A DNA stretch of 64,000 nt from Nostoc sp. HK-01 (GTDB lineage Bacteria > Cyanobacteriota > Cyanobacteriia > Cyanobacteriales > Nostocaceae), in NCBI GenBank assembly GCA_003990705.1, contig AP018318.1, forward strand, positions 930,001 through 994,000, read 5' to 3'. Of this stretch, positions 33,620-43,595 are shown piece by piece. The notes under the pieces are model-generated. The model saw only the letters and a list, made by a program, of their open reading frames with translations, searched no databases and was not told the DNA's origin. The position numbers and the translations under genes were made by a program. How positions within the stretch are numbered: the stretch's first letter is position 1; each line of letters opens with the position of its first letter.

Positions 33620-33681
33620 AGTTTAAAGGCAAAAGGCAAAAGAAAGAGAGTTCTTTTTACTTTTGCCCTTTTACTTTTGCC
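33620..33681. repeat. AAAAGGC/GCCTTTT inverted repeats between serA and prmA
   Basis: Copies of AAAGGCAAAAGG face copies of CTTTTGCCCTTTTAC, so the spacer can fold into a long AT-rich hairpin. Such degenerate repeats are common in Nostoc-type spacers. It may end serA transcripts, since it begins right after the serA stop. Confidence 0.5.
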
Positions 33682-35262
33682 TTATAAAGTTACTGTATAC
33701 GCGTCTCGAATTCCCTGTACTTTGGTGATTTCAGCCAAAATGCCATCGGGTAAGGGGTCATCAATACTCAAAGCCATTACCGCATCACCCCGGACGATTT
33801 TCCGTCCTACCTGCATACTAGCAATGTTGACGTTAAAACTACCGAGGAGAGAGCCGAGTTTACCGATAATCCCTGGCATATCACGGTGTAAGGTAAACAC
33901 CATGTGTTTACTGGGTGGAACGTTAATTGGGAAGCCATCAACGTCTGTTAAGTGAATTTCTTTTTCACCTAACAAAGCACCTGTAACTGAGTGAGTACCT
34001 AAAGTACCTGTGGCTTCCAAACGCAGAGAACCAGCGTAGTCGCGCACAGAAGCATCTCTGGTTTCAATGACGCGAATTCCCCGTTCTTTGGCTTCGATGT
34101 TGGCGTTGACGTAGTTGACCCGTTCTCGCAGAGCTTGGTGAAGTAGACCTTTTAAGGATGCTACTACTAAGGGTTGACTTTTATTAGTTGCGAGTTCGCC
34201 TTGCAGTCTGACGGTTAGTGTTTCGACTCGACCACCAGCTAACTGACCGACTAAGTTACCCAAGGTTTCCGCCAGCTGCATGTAGGGTTTGAGTTCTTCT
34301 AAGACATCGGGGCCAAGTCCGGGAATGTTGACTGCGGAACGTGCAGGGAGTCCCAAAAGTACATCACGGATTTGTTCAGCCACATCAATTGCTACGTTGA
34401 CTTGGGCTTCTGTGGTGGAGGCTCCTAGGTGGGGGGTGAGGATAGCTTCTTTACCGAGCGATCGCAAATCCGATTCACCCAGAGGTTCTGACTCGAACAC
34501 ATCCAAGGCTGCACCAGCAATTTTACCTTCTTTGATGGCTGCGGCTAAAGCTGCTTCATCAATAATTCCACCGCGAGCGCAGTTAATAATCCGCGCGGTG
34601 GGCTTCATTTTTGCCAGAGTTTTGGCATTGATTAAATGGGTAGTTTCTGGGGTTTTGGGAATGTGGAGTGTGATGTAGTCAGCTTGCTGCATGAGCAAAT
34701 CCAAGTCTACTAACTGACAGCCAATTTGCTCGGCTCTCTCGTTAGAGATAAAGGGATCATAAGCGAGTAATTTCATCCCCATTGCTTTAGCCACAGCCGC
34801 CACATGGGAGCCAATTTTACCTAACCCGACAATACCGATAGTCTTTTTGTAAACTTCTGCACCTACAAAAGTTTTACGATCCCATTCACCACGTTTAACA
34901 GAAGCGTTAGCATCAGGAATGTGGCGAGATAAAGACAACATCATTGCCAGTGCGTGTTCTGCCGCTGCGATCGTATTCCCTTCAGGAGAATTAACTACCA
35001 CAATTCCTTTGCGTGTAGCAGCAGGCACATCAACATTATCCACGCCAACACCAGCACGACCAATAATTTTTAACTGTGTGCCGGCTTCAATAATTTCTTC
35101 TGTTACCCTTGTACCAGAACGAATCATTAGCGCATCGTAATCACCAATAATTTCAATTAATTCTGCGGATTTTAGACCAGTTTTGACATCAACAGTAGCA
35201 ACTTGGGATAAGATGTCAATCCCAGCTTGGTCAATAGGATCGGAGACGAGAACCTTGGACAT
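33682..35262 (-). CDS. serA: D-3-phosphoglycerate dehydrogenase
   Basis: 526 residues, the long SerA form. It oxidises 3-phosphoglycerate with NAD, the first step of serine synthesis. Visible parts: the substrate domain start KVLVSDPIDQAGIDIL; the Rossmann motif GIVGLGKIGSHVA near 144-156; catalytic Arg in NCARGGIIDE, Glu in LDVFESEPL and His in TPHLGAST; an intervening domain; and a C-terminal ACT domain (HMVFTLHRDMPGIIGKLGSL) that normally senses serine. Confidence 0.96.
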   Translation of the reverse strand: MSKVLVSDPIDQAGIDILSQVATVDVKTGLKSAELIEIIGDYDALMIRSGTRVTEEIIEAGTQLKIIGRAGVGVDNVDVPAATRKGIVVVNSPEGNTIAAAEHALAMMLSLSRHIPDANASVKRGEWDRKTFVGAEVYKKTIGIVGLGKIGSHVAAVAKAMGMKLLAYDPFISNERAEQIGCQLVDLDLLMQQADYITLHIPKTPETTHLINAKTLAKMKPTARIINCARGGIIDEAALAAAIKEGKIAGAALDVFESEPLGESDLRSLGKEAILTPHLGASTTEAQVNVAIDVAEQIRDVLLGLPARSAVNIPGLGPDVLEELKPYMQLAETLGNLVGQLAGGRVETLTVRLQGELATNKSQPLVVASLKGLLHQALRERVNYVNANIEAKERGIRVIETRDASVRDYAGSLRLEATGTLGTHSVTGALLGEKEIHLTDVDGFPINVPPSKHMVFTLHRDMPGIIGKLGSLLGSFNVNIASMQVGRKIVRGDAVMALSIDDPLPDGILAEITKVQGIRDAYTVTL

Positions 35263-35810
35263 GATTACTTCATTTAAATCTATAGGTTTTGCTGCACAAG
35301 ACTTTTTAGTTTAGTCTTTATCCGCTGCAATTCAGCAAAAATATTCGCTTACTATCAACTTAGATTGCCATCAACTTAGATTGCCTAGTTTGTGCTGTTG
35401 ATATTAGAGTGTCAGGTAAAACAAGAAAGCGACTGGCGCAGGCGGGGGGATCAGAATAAATATTTTGATACTTCTTAGACATCTTCTGAAAACAACGTCT
35501 ATGGAGCAATCCAAAATCCAAAATTTCAAATCTAAAATCGTCTGAAGCTGCCTCCTAGTCTCTGAAAATCAATGGCTGTTATTACATCCTCTGGTAAATA
35601 TAAACCAATAAGAGAGCCAAAAAACTAATATATTTATTAATCGTTAAGACTTATGGATACAAGGGAGTAGGAAGTATAAAACGTTCCGCCTGTAAGCTAT
35701 AACCTGTAAGCTATAACCTGTTAATCCGAAATCGCTATAATTTTGGTGAGGATATTGGCGTGGATTCATCGAGTAAAGCCCAGTGTCCGTAAGTTTTGGG
35801 GAAACCAGCT
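35263..35810. other. Repeat-bearing spacer between serA and Uma2 gene
   Basis: 548 bp without a credible ORF. It holds a perfect 16-bp tandem duplication (ATCAACTTAGATTGCC, 35354-35385), two 14-bp copies of CCTGTAAGCTATAA (35689-35716) plus a partial third, and a degenerate CAAAATCCAAAATT-type repeat near 35510. It must include the serA promoter. Confidence 0.5.
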
Positions 35811-36530
35811 ATGTTAGAGTACAACTTGCCGAAGTACTTGCCCTCTGCTGAAGAACTACCAGATTCTGATGAAACTCCTGTGGATAATGAACTGCAAGAA
35901 TTAATACCAGGGTTACTCAAGGCGATTCTGTTAATACTTTGGTCTGAAAGGATGGACTGGTTATTTGGCATAGATATGGGTATTTATTATGACCCTGATG
36001 AACCACCAATTGTCCCAGATGGATTTTTGAGTTTGGGTGTAGAACGGTTCTATGATGAAGAACTGCGTCCCAGTTATGTGCTTTGGGATGAAAACGTTCT
36101 GCCAATTTTGGCTTTAGAAGTAGTTTCGCAAAATTATCGTAAAGAATACACCGATAAATTAAATAAATACCAGGATTTAGGTGTACTTTATTATGTGATT
36201 TATTCTCCTCGTCGTCGCCGCAAACCTCGTTTAGAAGTACATAAGTTAGTTAATGGTAAGTATCAATTACAACCAGGAAATCTTGTTTGGTTAGCAGAAA
36301 TTGGCTTGGGAATTGGTTGTGAACGAGGAAATTACTGTGGCTTAACTAGAGAATGGCTTTATTGGTATAACGAAGCCGGGAACAGATATCCGACACCAGA
36401 AGAACAAATTAAACAAGCACAAAAACGTGCGGAATTAGCAGAACAACAAGCTCAACAAGCAACAAGACGCGCTCAACAACTAGCAGAAAAATTAAGAGCC
36501 TTGGGGATAGATCCAGATACTCTGGATTAA
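35811..36530 (+). CDS. Uma2-family nuclease-like protein
   Basis: About 239 residues from ATG 35811; a TTG 15 bp upstream is a weaker start. The Uma2 (DUF820) fold is of the PD-(D/E)xK type; many copies occur in cyanobacteria and their function is unknown. Visible are the family start YLPSAEELPDSDETPVDNEL, the active-site Asp in VPDGFLSLGV, the Glu in PILALEVVSQNY and the Lys in KEYTDKLNKYQDLG. The C-terminal 45 residues form a Gln/Ala-rich coiled coil (RAELAEQQAQQATRRAQQL) common in this family. Confidence 0.85.
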   Translation: MLEYNLPKYLPSAEELPDSDETPVDNELQELIPGLLKAILLILWSERMDWLFGIDMGIYYDPDEPPIVPDGFLSLGVERFYDEELRPSYVLWDENVLPILALEVVSQNYRKEYTDKLNKYQDLGVLYYVIYSPRRRRKPRLEVHKLVNGKYQLQPGNLVWLAEIGLGIGCERGNYCGLTREWLYWYNEAGNRYPTPEEQIKQAQKRAELAEQQAQQATRRAQQLAEKLRALGIDPDTLD

Positions 36531-36574
36531 GAGTTGGTTGAGAGCATAATTAATCGATATTCATAATATTTAAT

Positions 36575-37201
36575 ATGGTTCAAGTTATCCAATCTGAAAA
36601 TATCGGACTTGCTTATTTAGCGGAAAGATTTAGTCTACAACTTTCAGAAGATGAAAGATTATTCACAGAATGGATAGAGAATTTACCGGAAGTTACAAAT
36701 TTAGATACACAATATTTAGATAGGGTCAAAGCTAATTTTTTAAGTTTAGTTAAGCGCCCGCCAATCTTAGAAAATGCTGTCAAAATGGTGATACTATCCC
36801 CACTATTAGATTTGGCGGGATTTTATCGTGAACCATTTGCGATCGCCACTGAAGAATCGATAGAAATTACAGTTGAAGATGCAGAAGAAATTATTAGAGG
36901 CAGAATCGATGTCTTAGTTATTCAAGAAGAATTTTGGCTATTGGTAATTGAATCTAAAAGGGCCAGTTTATCTCTTTTGGAAGCAATTCCCCAGGCGTTA
37001 GTTTATATGCTGGCTAGTCCCAATATAGATAAGCCTGTATATGGATTTGTGACTAATGGAGAAGATTTTCAATTTATCAAGCTAATCAAGCAAGATAACC
37101 CCCAATATGCTTTGTCTGATAAATTTACTTTATCCAGGCGAGAAAATGAATTATATAAAGTTCTGCAAATATTAAAAAAGCTTAGTCAAGTTTTAACTTA
37201 A
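36575..37201 (+). CDS. PD-(D/E)xK-like protein (HsdR N-terminal type)
   Basis: 208 residues. The middle part has RGRIDVLVIQEEFWLLVIES followed by KR, i.e. an Asp and an E-x-K spaced as in PD-(D/E)xK nucleases and in the N-terminal domain of type I restriction subunits. VYGFVTNGEDFQFIKL near the end is also typical of that domain. No methylase or helicase is next to it. It starts 44 bp after the Uma2 gene and its stop lies 3 bp before the cysteine desulfurase start. It is probably an orphan restriction-like domain. Confidence 0.75.
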   Translation: MVQVIQSENIGLAYLAERFSLQLSEDERLFTEWIENLPEVTNLDTQYLDRVKANFLSLVKRPPILENAVKMVILSPLLDLAGFYREPFAIATEESIEITVEDAEEIIRGRIDVLVIQEEFWLLVIESKRASLSLLEAIPQALVYMLASPNIDKPVYGFVTNGEDFQFIKLIKQDNPQYALSDKFTLSRRENELYKVLQILKKLSQVLT

Positions 37202-37204
37202 TTT

Positions 37205-38371
37205 ATGTCTAATCGTCCGATTTATCTTGATTGTCATGCTACTACACCTGTAGATGAAAGAGTATTAGCAGCAATGTTGCCGTATTTCACCGAAAAATTT
37301 GGCAATCCTGCGAGTATTAATCATGTTTATGGTTGGGAAGCCGAAGCGGCTGTGAAAAAAACGCGAGAAATATTAGCAGCAGCAATTAACGCCACACCCG
37401 AAGAAATTGTCTTTACCAGCGGTGCAACAGAAGCGAATAATTTAGCCGTTAAAGGTATAGCAGAAGCTTACTTTCAAAAAGGTCAGCATATTATTACTGT
37501 TGCAACAGAACATAAAGCAGTTTTAGACCCTTGCGAGTATCTCAAAAGTCTGGGTTTTGAAATTACAATTTTGCCAGTTCAAAAAGATGGACTGATTGAT
37601 TTAAATCAATTAGAAACAGCCTGTCGTCCAGAAACAATTTTGGTATCTGTGATGACGGCGAATAACGAAATTGGCGTATTGCAGCCTTTAGCAGACATTG
37701 GCAAAATTTGCCGCGATCGCAATATTATTTTCCATACAGATGCCGCCCAAGCTATTGGTAAAATACCTTTAGATGTGCAGGCAATGAACATCGAATTAAT
37801 GTCGTTAACTGCTCATAAAGTATACGGGCCAAAAGGTATCGGTGCATTGTATGTCCGTAGACGCAACCCTAGAGTGCAACTTGCACCCCAGCAGCATGGC
37901 GGCGGACATGAAAGAGGAATGCGTTCGGGAACATTGTACACACCACAAATAGTTGGTTTTGGCAAAGCGGTAGAAATTGCTTTAGCAGAACAAGCAACAG
38001 AAACTGCACGCCTGACGCAATTAAGAGAAAGTTTATGGTTACAACTGTCGCAGTTAGAAGGACTTCACCTCAACGGACATCCCACCCAGCGGTTAGCAGG
38101 AAACCTGAATATCAGCGTGGCGGGAGTTGATGGTGCTGCACTTTCTTTAGGATTGCAACCAATCATGGCAGTGTCTTCCGGTTCGGCTTGTTCTTCGGCA
38201 GTTACCGCACCTTCTTATGTTCTCACAGCCTTGGGGAATTCTGAGCAACTAGCTTATGCTTCTGTGCGGTTTGGCATTGGCAGATTTAACACTGCCGAGG
38301 AAATTGATATAGTAGCCAAATGTGCGATCGCCACCATTCAAAGTTTACGCAAACAAAAAACCTTGGTGTAA
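37205..38371 (+). CDS. Cysteine desulfurase (NifS/IscS family)
   Basis: 388 residues, full length. A PLP enzyme that takes sulfur from cysteine for Fe-S clusters and thio-modifications. Signatures: YLDCHATTPVDERVL at the N-terminus, SGATEANNLAVKG, the PLP lysine in LTAHKVYGPKGIGALY near 206, and the sulfur-carrying Cys in SSGSACSSAVTAPS near 325. It is class I (NifS/IscS type). No iscU or nif gene is adjacent. It is translated just after the restriction-like gene, three bases apart, so both share an mRNA. Confidence 0.93.
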   Translation: MSNRPIYLDCHATTPVDERVLAAMLPYFTEKFGNPASINHVYGWEAEAAVKKTREILAAAINATPEEIVFTSGATEANNLAVKGIAEAYFQKGQHIITVATEHKAVLDPCEYLKSLGFEITILPVQKDGLIDLNQLETACRPETILVSVMTANNEIGVLQPLADIGKICRDRNIIFHTDAAQAIGKIPLDVQAMNIELMSLTAHKVYGPKGIGALYVRRRNPRVQLAPQQHGGGHERGMRSGTLYTPQIVGFGKAVEIALAEQATETARLTQLRESLWLQLSQLEGLHLNGHPTQRLAGNLNISVAGVDGAALSLGLQPIMAVSSGSACSSAVTAPSYVLTALGNSEQLAYASVRFGIGRFNTAEEIDIVAKCAIATIQSLRKQKTLV

Positions 38372-38598
38372 TGAGATCGCCTAATCTAAAGCACTTACTC
38401 AGACTTTACATCATCTACTTGCCAGACCCTAAAAGCCTATGTTATTAAAAAGGAGGCACAATACTCAAAATTAACCCGTTGTTTTCCCCATAGTTCTGGG
38501 AAAATAACCCCTAAAAATACTTGAGACGCGGCTGCTGAACCCATGTCTCTGCAATCAATTTAAAACAAGGGTCTTTTTTTAGACTCTTATGGAGTTTC

Positions 38599-40038
38599 AT
38601 GCAGCCCAAAAATCTTCAACGTCTCCTGCGTGCTTTATCACGACAAGGGTTAGATGTCAATTATCTCAATGGGATTTATTCTGTCCGTTTAACTAATTCT
38701 CCCGATGCACCAGCGGCAGAAGTGCTATTACCAGAAGGCTTTCCTGTCGAAGCTAAGGCACTTAAGCAACTAGCTAATTTAGCAAATGTGCGCCACCCTA
38801 ATGGCGGATGTGTCTGTCGTGCCTGTGCTACACCTGATTTTCACCCTGGTGATGCGGGTATTGCCATTGGTTCTGTAGTCGAAACTGTTGGTCAAGTTAT
38901 CCCCGCTGCTGTGGGTTCTGACATTAACTGTGGAATGCGGCTGCACGTTGCCGATTTAACCATTGATCAATTTCTCTCCCAGCGGAACTCATTCGTAGAA
39001 CGGATGAAGGGGGATTACTTCTTTGGTACAAGGGATGTCACCATGACGGCGCAAACTATGAAAGCCTTGTTTCAGTATGGTGTTCTTGGTTGGTTGGATG
39101 CTATGTTGAATCAGCCGACAGGTAGTTTCGTCAAGTCAGACTTGGAGCAAATTTCCCAGGAAAGCGATCGCATTTTTTTAGGTGGTGCAATGGATGGTGA
39201 GTGGAATTTAGCACCAGAAGAATTAGTTCCCGATACTGGACTAGTAAGGGATGGAGGACTCGCAACCATTGGTTCTGGCAACCATTTTGTCGAAGTGCAG
39301 CAAGTTGAGCGAATCGAAAATCGCGCTCTGGCTTATGCTTGGGGAATCAGAGAGGGACAATTAGCCTTTATGATTCACTCTGGTTCGCGCAATGTGGGTA
39401 AGTACATTGGCGGAATGTGGCGAGACCGGACTAAAGCAATTTGGCCGAAAGGTTTGAAGTATCCAGAATCTCAGATTTTTCCTTTGTCTGTGCATTCCCA
39501 CCCAGAACTAGTTGCTAGTTATCTCAAAGCCGAGGCGACTGCTGCTAATTACGGCTTTATCAATCGCCTGTTATTAGCAGAACTGCTACGTCTGCGGTTG
39601 CGCGAAGTTTACGGTGATGTGGAAGCGCCGTTAATTTACGACTTACCTCACAATATTACCTTACCCGAAAGTCAAGGATGGGTAACGCGCAAAGGTGCTT
39701 GTCCCGCTTATCCAGGACAACCCGTAATTATTCCTGGTTCAATGGGCGCTTACTCTTATCTGATGGTAGGAAAAGGCAATCCAGCTTTTTGTAATTCAGC
39801 CTCGCATGGTGCTGGCAGACTACGCAGCCGATTTGACCTGAGTCGCCAAGGTGCATCTCAAACCGAGTCAGAACTGGGATTAACTGGTGTAGACTGCATT
39901 ACCTTGCGTGAAGAACGCCGAATAGAAGAAGCACCCGCAGCCTATAAGCCAATTCAGTCAGTGATTGATGTGCAGGTAGAGGAGGGAATGGTAGATGTCG
40001 TAGCAAGATTGAGTCCAGTGTTGACTTTTAAAGCATAA
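38599..40038 (+). CDS. rtcB: RtcB-family RNA ligase
   Basis: 479 residues. RtcB joins RNA 2',3'-cyclic phosphate or 3'-phosphate ends to 5'-OH ends, using GTP and manganese. Metal and guanylate sites appear as GSDINCGMRLHV, GSGNHFVEVQ, MIHSGSRNVG and NSASHGAGR. YDLPHNI supplies another metal-binding His. The ATG at 38599 is preceded by GGAG 10 bp upstream. It stands alone. Confidence 0.9.
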   Translation: MQPKNLQRLLRALSRQGLDVNYLNGIYSVRLTNSPDAPAAEVLLPEGFPVEAKALKQLANLANVRHPNGGCVCRACATPDFHPGDAGIAIGSVVETVGQVIPAAVGSDINCGMRLHVADLTIDQFLSQRNSFVERMKGDYFFGTRDVTMTAQTMKALFQYGVLGWLDAMLNQPTGSFVKSDLEQISQESDRIFLGGAMDGEWNLAPEELVPDTGLVRDGGLATIGSGNHFVEVQQVERIENRALAYAWGIREGQLAFMIHSGSRNVGKYIGGMWRDRTKAIWPKGLKYPESQIFPLSVHSHPELVASYLKAEATAANYGFINRLLLAELLRLRLREVYGDVEAPLIYDLPHNITLPESQGWVTRKGACPAYPGQPVIIPGSMGAYSYLMVGKGNPAFCNSASHGAGRLRSRFDLSRQGASQTESELGLTGVDCITLREERRIEEAPAAYKPIQSVIDVQVEEGMVDVVARLSPVLTFKA

Positions 40039-40075
40039 GTGCGTAGGTATAGCCCGCCACAGGCACAGCAAAGTT

Positions 40076-40822
40076 CTATGTTTCTAGTTCAGATACACTC
40101 AAACCTGTTAACCTAGCTACTTGTTCTACTGTCATCCCAGTTTCCAGTAAGTTACGCGCAGTTTGGAGTAACTGGGATTCTGCTTTCTCTGCGCGTTGGC
40201 GTTCTTTTTCTTCAGGAGTTGGTAATAATTCTCCGCCCAAACTTGCCCAGCGCAACCAAATAGCATCAATACCTTTATAATTTCCTTGCCACAATTGCAA
40301 TGCTAAACCTAAAGATTGACTCACCAACTGGTTTTGACGATTGATTGTAATGGGTTGATAAACACCTTTTTCGTTCGAGAAACCTGCCAAATCATCAGGG
40401 TTAAAAGGGTCATACCAGAAATATTCTGGGACACGCATTTGATTTTGATAAATCAGTTTTTTCTCATTTTTGTCTGCTTGTGCTGTGCTGTCAGAAAGTA
40501 ACTCAATTACGACATCTGGTGCTTTACCTTCTTCCCAAACTACCCAACTGCGACGTTCACCTTTTGGAACTCCCAACACAGCAAAAAAATCTGGCCCTTT
40601 AAAATCTTTGTTTCGCACCTGTGCCAGACTGTAATAAACAAACATATTTCCGCCAACAAACCCATCCTCTCTTTGTTCCAACCAAGGAATTAAAGCATCT
40701 ATCAGCAAATCCATTTGGGTTTTATGCCGCGCACTTTCCATTGGTACACCGTCATCATAGGGAAGTTCTGCTTGAGTAGGTGGAAGTTGAATATCTGGTG
40801 TAGCTAGGGTAGTGTCTGACAT
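40076..40822 (-). CDS. Uma2-family nuclease-like protein (second copy)
   Basis: 248 residues. It has the Uma2 core: QAELPYDDGVPMESARHK at the start, GPDFFAVLGV with the active Asp, VVWEEGKAPDVVIELLSDST with the Glu, and KNEKKLIYQNQMRVPEYFWY with the Lys. The C-terminal RAEKAESQLLQTARNLLETG ends in a small HTH-like stretch, VEQVARLTGLSVSELE. It belongs to a different subgroup from the Uma2 gene at 35811. It is convergent with rtcB. Confidence 0.87.
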   Translation of the reverse strand: MSDTTLATPDIQLPPTQAELPYDDGVPMESARHKTQMDLLIDALIPWLEQREDGFVGGNMFVYYSLAQVRNKDFKGPDFFAVLGVPKGERRSWVVWEEGKAPDVVIELLSDSTAQADKNEKKLIYQNQMRVPEYFWYDPFNPDDLAGFSNEKGVYQPITINRQNQLVSQSLGLALQLWQGNYKGIDAIWLRWASLGGELLPTPEEKERQRAEKAESQLLQTARNLLETGMTVEQVARLTGLSVSELET

Positions 40823-40910
40823 AGCTTTTCACCGATGAGTAATTGTTGCGGGTATTTTTATATTAATTGATGGTCAAAATTTTTCGATCGCGATCGCACT
40901 TTCCCAAATC

Positions 40911-40936
40911 AAAAAGGGTGGGACTCTCCCCACCCC
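40911..40936 (-). terminator. Rho-independent terminator of glgB
   Basis: Reading the minus strand after glgB, GGGTGGG pairs with CCCACCC around a 6-base loop and is followed at once by TTTTT. Confidence 0.85.
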
Positions 40937-40941
40937 GACGA

Positions 40942-43236
40942 TTAATAACCTAAAGCCTCAGCCGTTTTCTCTTTATCCAATTTGAACATCAGCACACCCA
41001 AAGGTGGTAGACACAAATCTAGAGAATAAGGACGATTGTGCATTGACCAATCATCTGTCCACTTACCACCTAAGTTGCCCATATTACTACCACCATACTG
41101 ACGAGCATCACTATTAAACAACTCGGTATAAAATCCTTTTTCTGGGACACCGATGCGGTAATGCGAATGAGGTTGGGGTGTAAAGTTACAAATCACCACG
41201 ATAAAATTGTCAGAATCTTTGTCGCGGCGGATGAAGGAAACCACGCTGTGACGGTTGTCGCTACAATCAATCCAGTCAAACCCTTCTCTGGCAAAATCTT
41301 GGGTGTATAAAGATGGTTCAGAACGGTAGAGTTGGTTGAGTTCTTTAAAGAATTGCTTTAATTGTTGATGTGGCTCAAATTGTAGCAATTGCCATTCCAA
41401 ATCAGCCCAGACATTCCACTCACTCCATTGTCCAAATTCCATGCTCATAAACATGGTTTTCTTACCTGGGTGAGCAAACATATAGGTAAATAAACAACGC
41501 ACATTGGCCATTTTCTGCCATCTATCACCAGGCATTTTACCAATCATGTTGCTCTTACCATGCACCACTTCATCGTGAGACAAGGCCAACATGAAGTTCT
41601 CGCTGTGGTTATACCACATACTAAAGGTGATGTTATTTTGGTGGAATTGGCGGAACCAAGGATCCATGCTGAAGTAATCCAGCATATCGTGCATCCAACC
41701 CATATTCCATTTCAAGTTAAAACCTAGACCGCCTGTGTAGGTTGGCCAAGAAACCATTGGCCAAGACGTTGATTCTTCTGCAATGGAAAGCACGCCTGGA
41801 AAATAACTAAAAATTAGGTGATTTACTTGACGTAAAAAATCCGCCGCTTCTAAGTTTTCTCGACCACCGTATTGGTTAGTTACCCATTCACCCTCTTTAC
41901 GGCAATAGTCGAGATATAGCATAGAAGCCACAGCATCCACACGAATACCATCTATGTGATATCTATCGAACCAAAACAGGGCATTTGCGGCTAAGAAATT
42001 CCTGACTTCGTTGCGGTTGTAGTTGAAAACCAGAGTTCCCCACTCTTTATGTTCACCTTTGCGGGGGTCTGCGTGTTCATATAAGTGAGTCCCATCAAAA
42101 AAAGCTAAACCATGTCCATCTTTGGGGAAGTGTCCAGGAACCCAATCAACAATTACTCCAATCCCATTTTGATGACATTGGTCAACAAAATACATAAAAT
42201 CTTCCGCACTACCAAACCGGGAAGTAGGTGCATAATAACCAGTAACTTGATAACCCCAAGACCCATCAAAAGGATGTTCGGCAATGGGTAATAGTTCGAC
42301 ATGGGTATATCCCAAATCCTTAACGTAGGGGATAAGTCGGTCTGCTAATTCTCGATAAGTTAAAAATCGCGCACCTGGCTTGAGTTCCGAAACAATAACT
42401 ACAGGCTCAGTTTCACCGTTTGGCAGTGTAGGTGGTTCAGCACTAGAAGCGTGTAACCAAGAACCTAAGTGGAGTTCGTAAACAGAGACAGGTTGGGTTA
42501 AGGGATCAGCGTGACGACGCTTTTCTATCCAGTCTTCGTCATTCCATTGATATGAACTTAAATCAGTAACGATCGATGCTGTTTTTGGGCGGGGTTCTTG
42601 CTGAAAAGCAAAAGGATCAGATTTTTCGTAAATGTGTCCTTCAAAATTTTTAATTTCATATTTGTAATGTGCCCCTACCCCGATTTCGGGAATGAATAAT
42701 TCCCAAACCCCTGTAGAGCCTTTACGCATTTGATGTTTGCGTCCATCCCACAGGTTGAAATCTCCCAGCAAAGAAACGTTACGGGCGTTAGGGGCCCAAA
42801 CAGCAAAATAAACACCTTTCACACCGTCGATTTCGGTGGCGTGCGCTCCTAATTTTTCATAAATTCTATGATGGTTGCCTTCTGCAAATAAATGCAGGTC
42901 AAATTCGGTCAAGCCCGGAGAACGAAAAGCGTAGGGATCGTAAGTGACTCGCTCATGTTCCCCTTCTTGAATGCGTAACTGGTAGTTGGCGAGTTCTGGG
43001 GTTTCAATCGTACATTCAAAAAAATGGGGATGATGTACGGGTTGCATTGGGTATTCTTGGCGTTCTTGGGGAACGATTACCCAGGCTGCACTTGCGTTTG
43101 GTAAGTAGGCGCGTACAGCCCATACTTTTTTACCATTTTGTTCTATGGCATGAGAACCGAGTATTTCAAACGGATCGTGATGTTGATTCCAAACAATGCG
43201 GTTAACCTGTTCCTGAGCGATCGTGGCTATGGACAT
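40942..43236 (-). CDS. glgB: 1,4-alpha-glucan branching enzyme
   Basis: 764 residues, the normal length of GlgB. It makes alpha-1,6 branches in glycogen. An N-terminal extra domain (HHDPFEILGSH) and a CBM48 domain (GVYFAVWAPNARNVSLLGDF near 138-157) precede the GH13 barrel. The catalytic nucleophile Asp is in DGIRVDAVASMLYLDY, the acid Glu in IAEESTSWP, and the transition-state Asp in LALSHDEVVHGK. A clear terminator follows. Confidence 0.97.
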   Translation of the reverse strand: MSIATIAQEQVNRIVWNQHHDPFEILGSHAIEQNGKKVWAVRAYLPNASAAWVIVPQERQEYPMQPVHHPHFFECTIETPELANYQLRIQEGEHERVTYDPYAFRSPGLTEFDLHLFAEGNHHRIYEKLGAHATEIDGVKGVYFAVWAPNARNVSLLGDFNLWDGRKHQMRKGSTGVWELFIPEIGVGAHYKYEIKNFEGHIYEKSDPFAFQQEPRPKTASIVTDLSSYQWNDEDWIEKRRHADPLTQPVSVYELHLGSWLHASSAEPPTLPNGETEPVVIVSELKPGARFLTYRELADRLIPYVKDLGYTHVELLPIAEHPFDGSWGYQVTGYYAPTSRFGSAEDFMYFVDQCHQNGIGVIVDWVPGHFPKDGHGLAFFDGTHLYEHADPRKGEHKEWGTLVFNYNRNEVRNFLAANALFWFDRYHIDGIRVDAVASMLYLDYCRKEGEWVTNQYGGRENLEAADFLRQVNHLIFSYFPGVLSIAEESTSWPMVSWPTYTGGLGFNLKWNMGWMHDMLDYFSMDPWFRQFHQNNITFSMWYNHSENFMLALSHDEVVHGKSNMIGKMPGDRWQKMANVRCLFTYMFAHPGKKTMFMSMEFGQWSEWNVWADLEWQLLQFEPHQQLKQFFKELNQLYRSEPSLYTQDFAREGFDWIDCSDNRHSVVSFIRRDKDSDNFIVVICNFTPQPHSHYRIGVPEKGFYTELFNSDARQYGGSNMGNLGGKWTDDWSMHNRPYSLDLCLPPLGVLMFKLDKEKTAEALGY

Positions 43237-43595
43237 GAAGCTACCTGTGTTGAATAAAGTGATTAACTAAAGCTACTTTTTTAATATCTATATATATTCT
43301 TTACATTTATTTGCAATTTATCGCCACCGTTATAGTACATCAGATAGGCACAAGGGGGATAAGGGGTGATCACGTTCAGTCTCAGAAAATATCTGTTGAG
43401 CTAGGGAAAGATAAAAGATAGAGATTTTGACATTGTGTACTTAAAACTATGGTTTTCAGTTACAAGCTAGGAAAAGTACCAGAAATGATGATTATTTACG
43501 TAAATTAATAGTTATAACGCTGTATTGTCTCTCAAACTTTTGGAAAATATCTGTAAGATATTGATTACACCGCTACTTACGAGTAGGTGTATGTA
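43237..43595. other. Divergent spacer glgB / S8 protease
   Basis: 359 bp, AT-rich. It must contain both promoters. I see no repeat, RNA gene or regulatory motif that I would defend. Confidence 0.4.

Noticed and set aside
38482-38504. Hairpin TTTTCCC/GGGAAAA upstream of rtcB as a riboswitch or terminator
   Set aside because: A 7-bp stem with no conserved flanking sequence; too weak to call.
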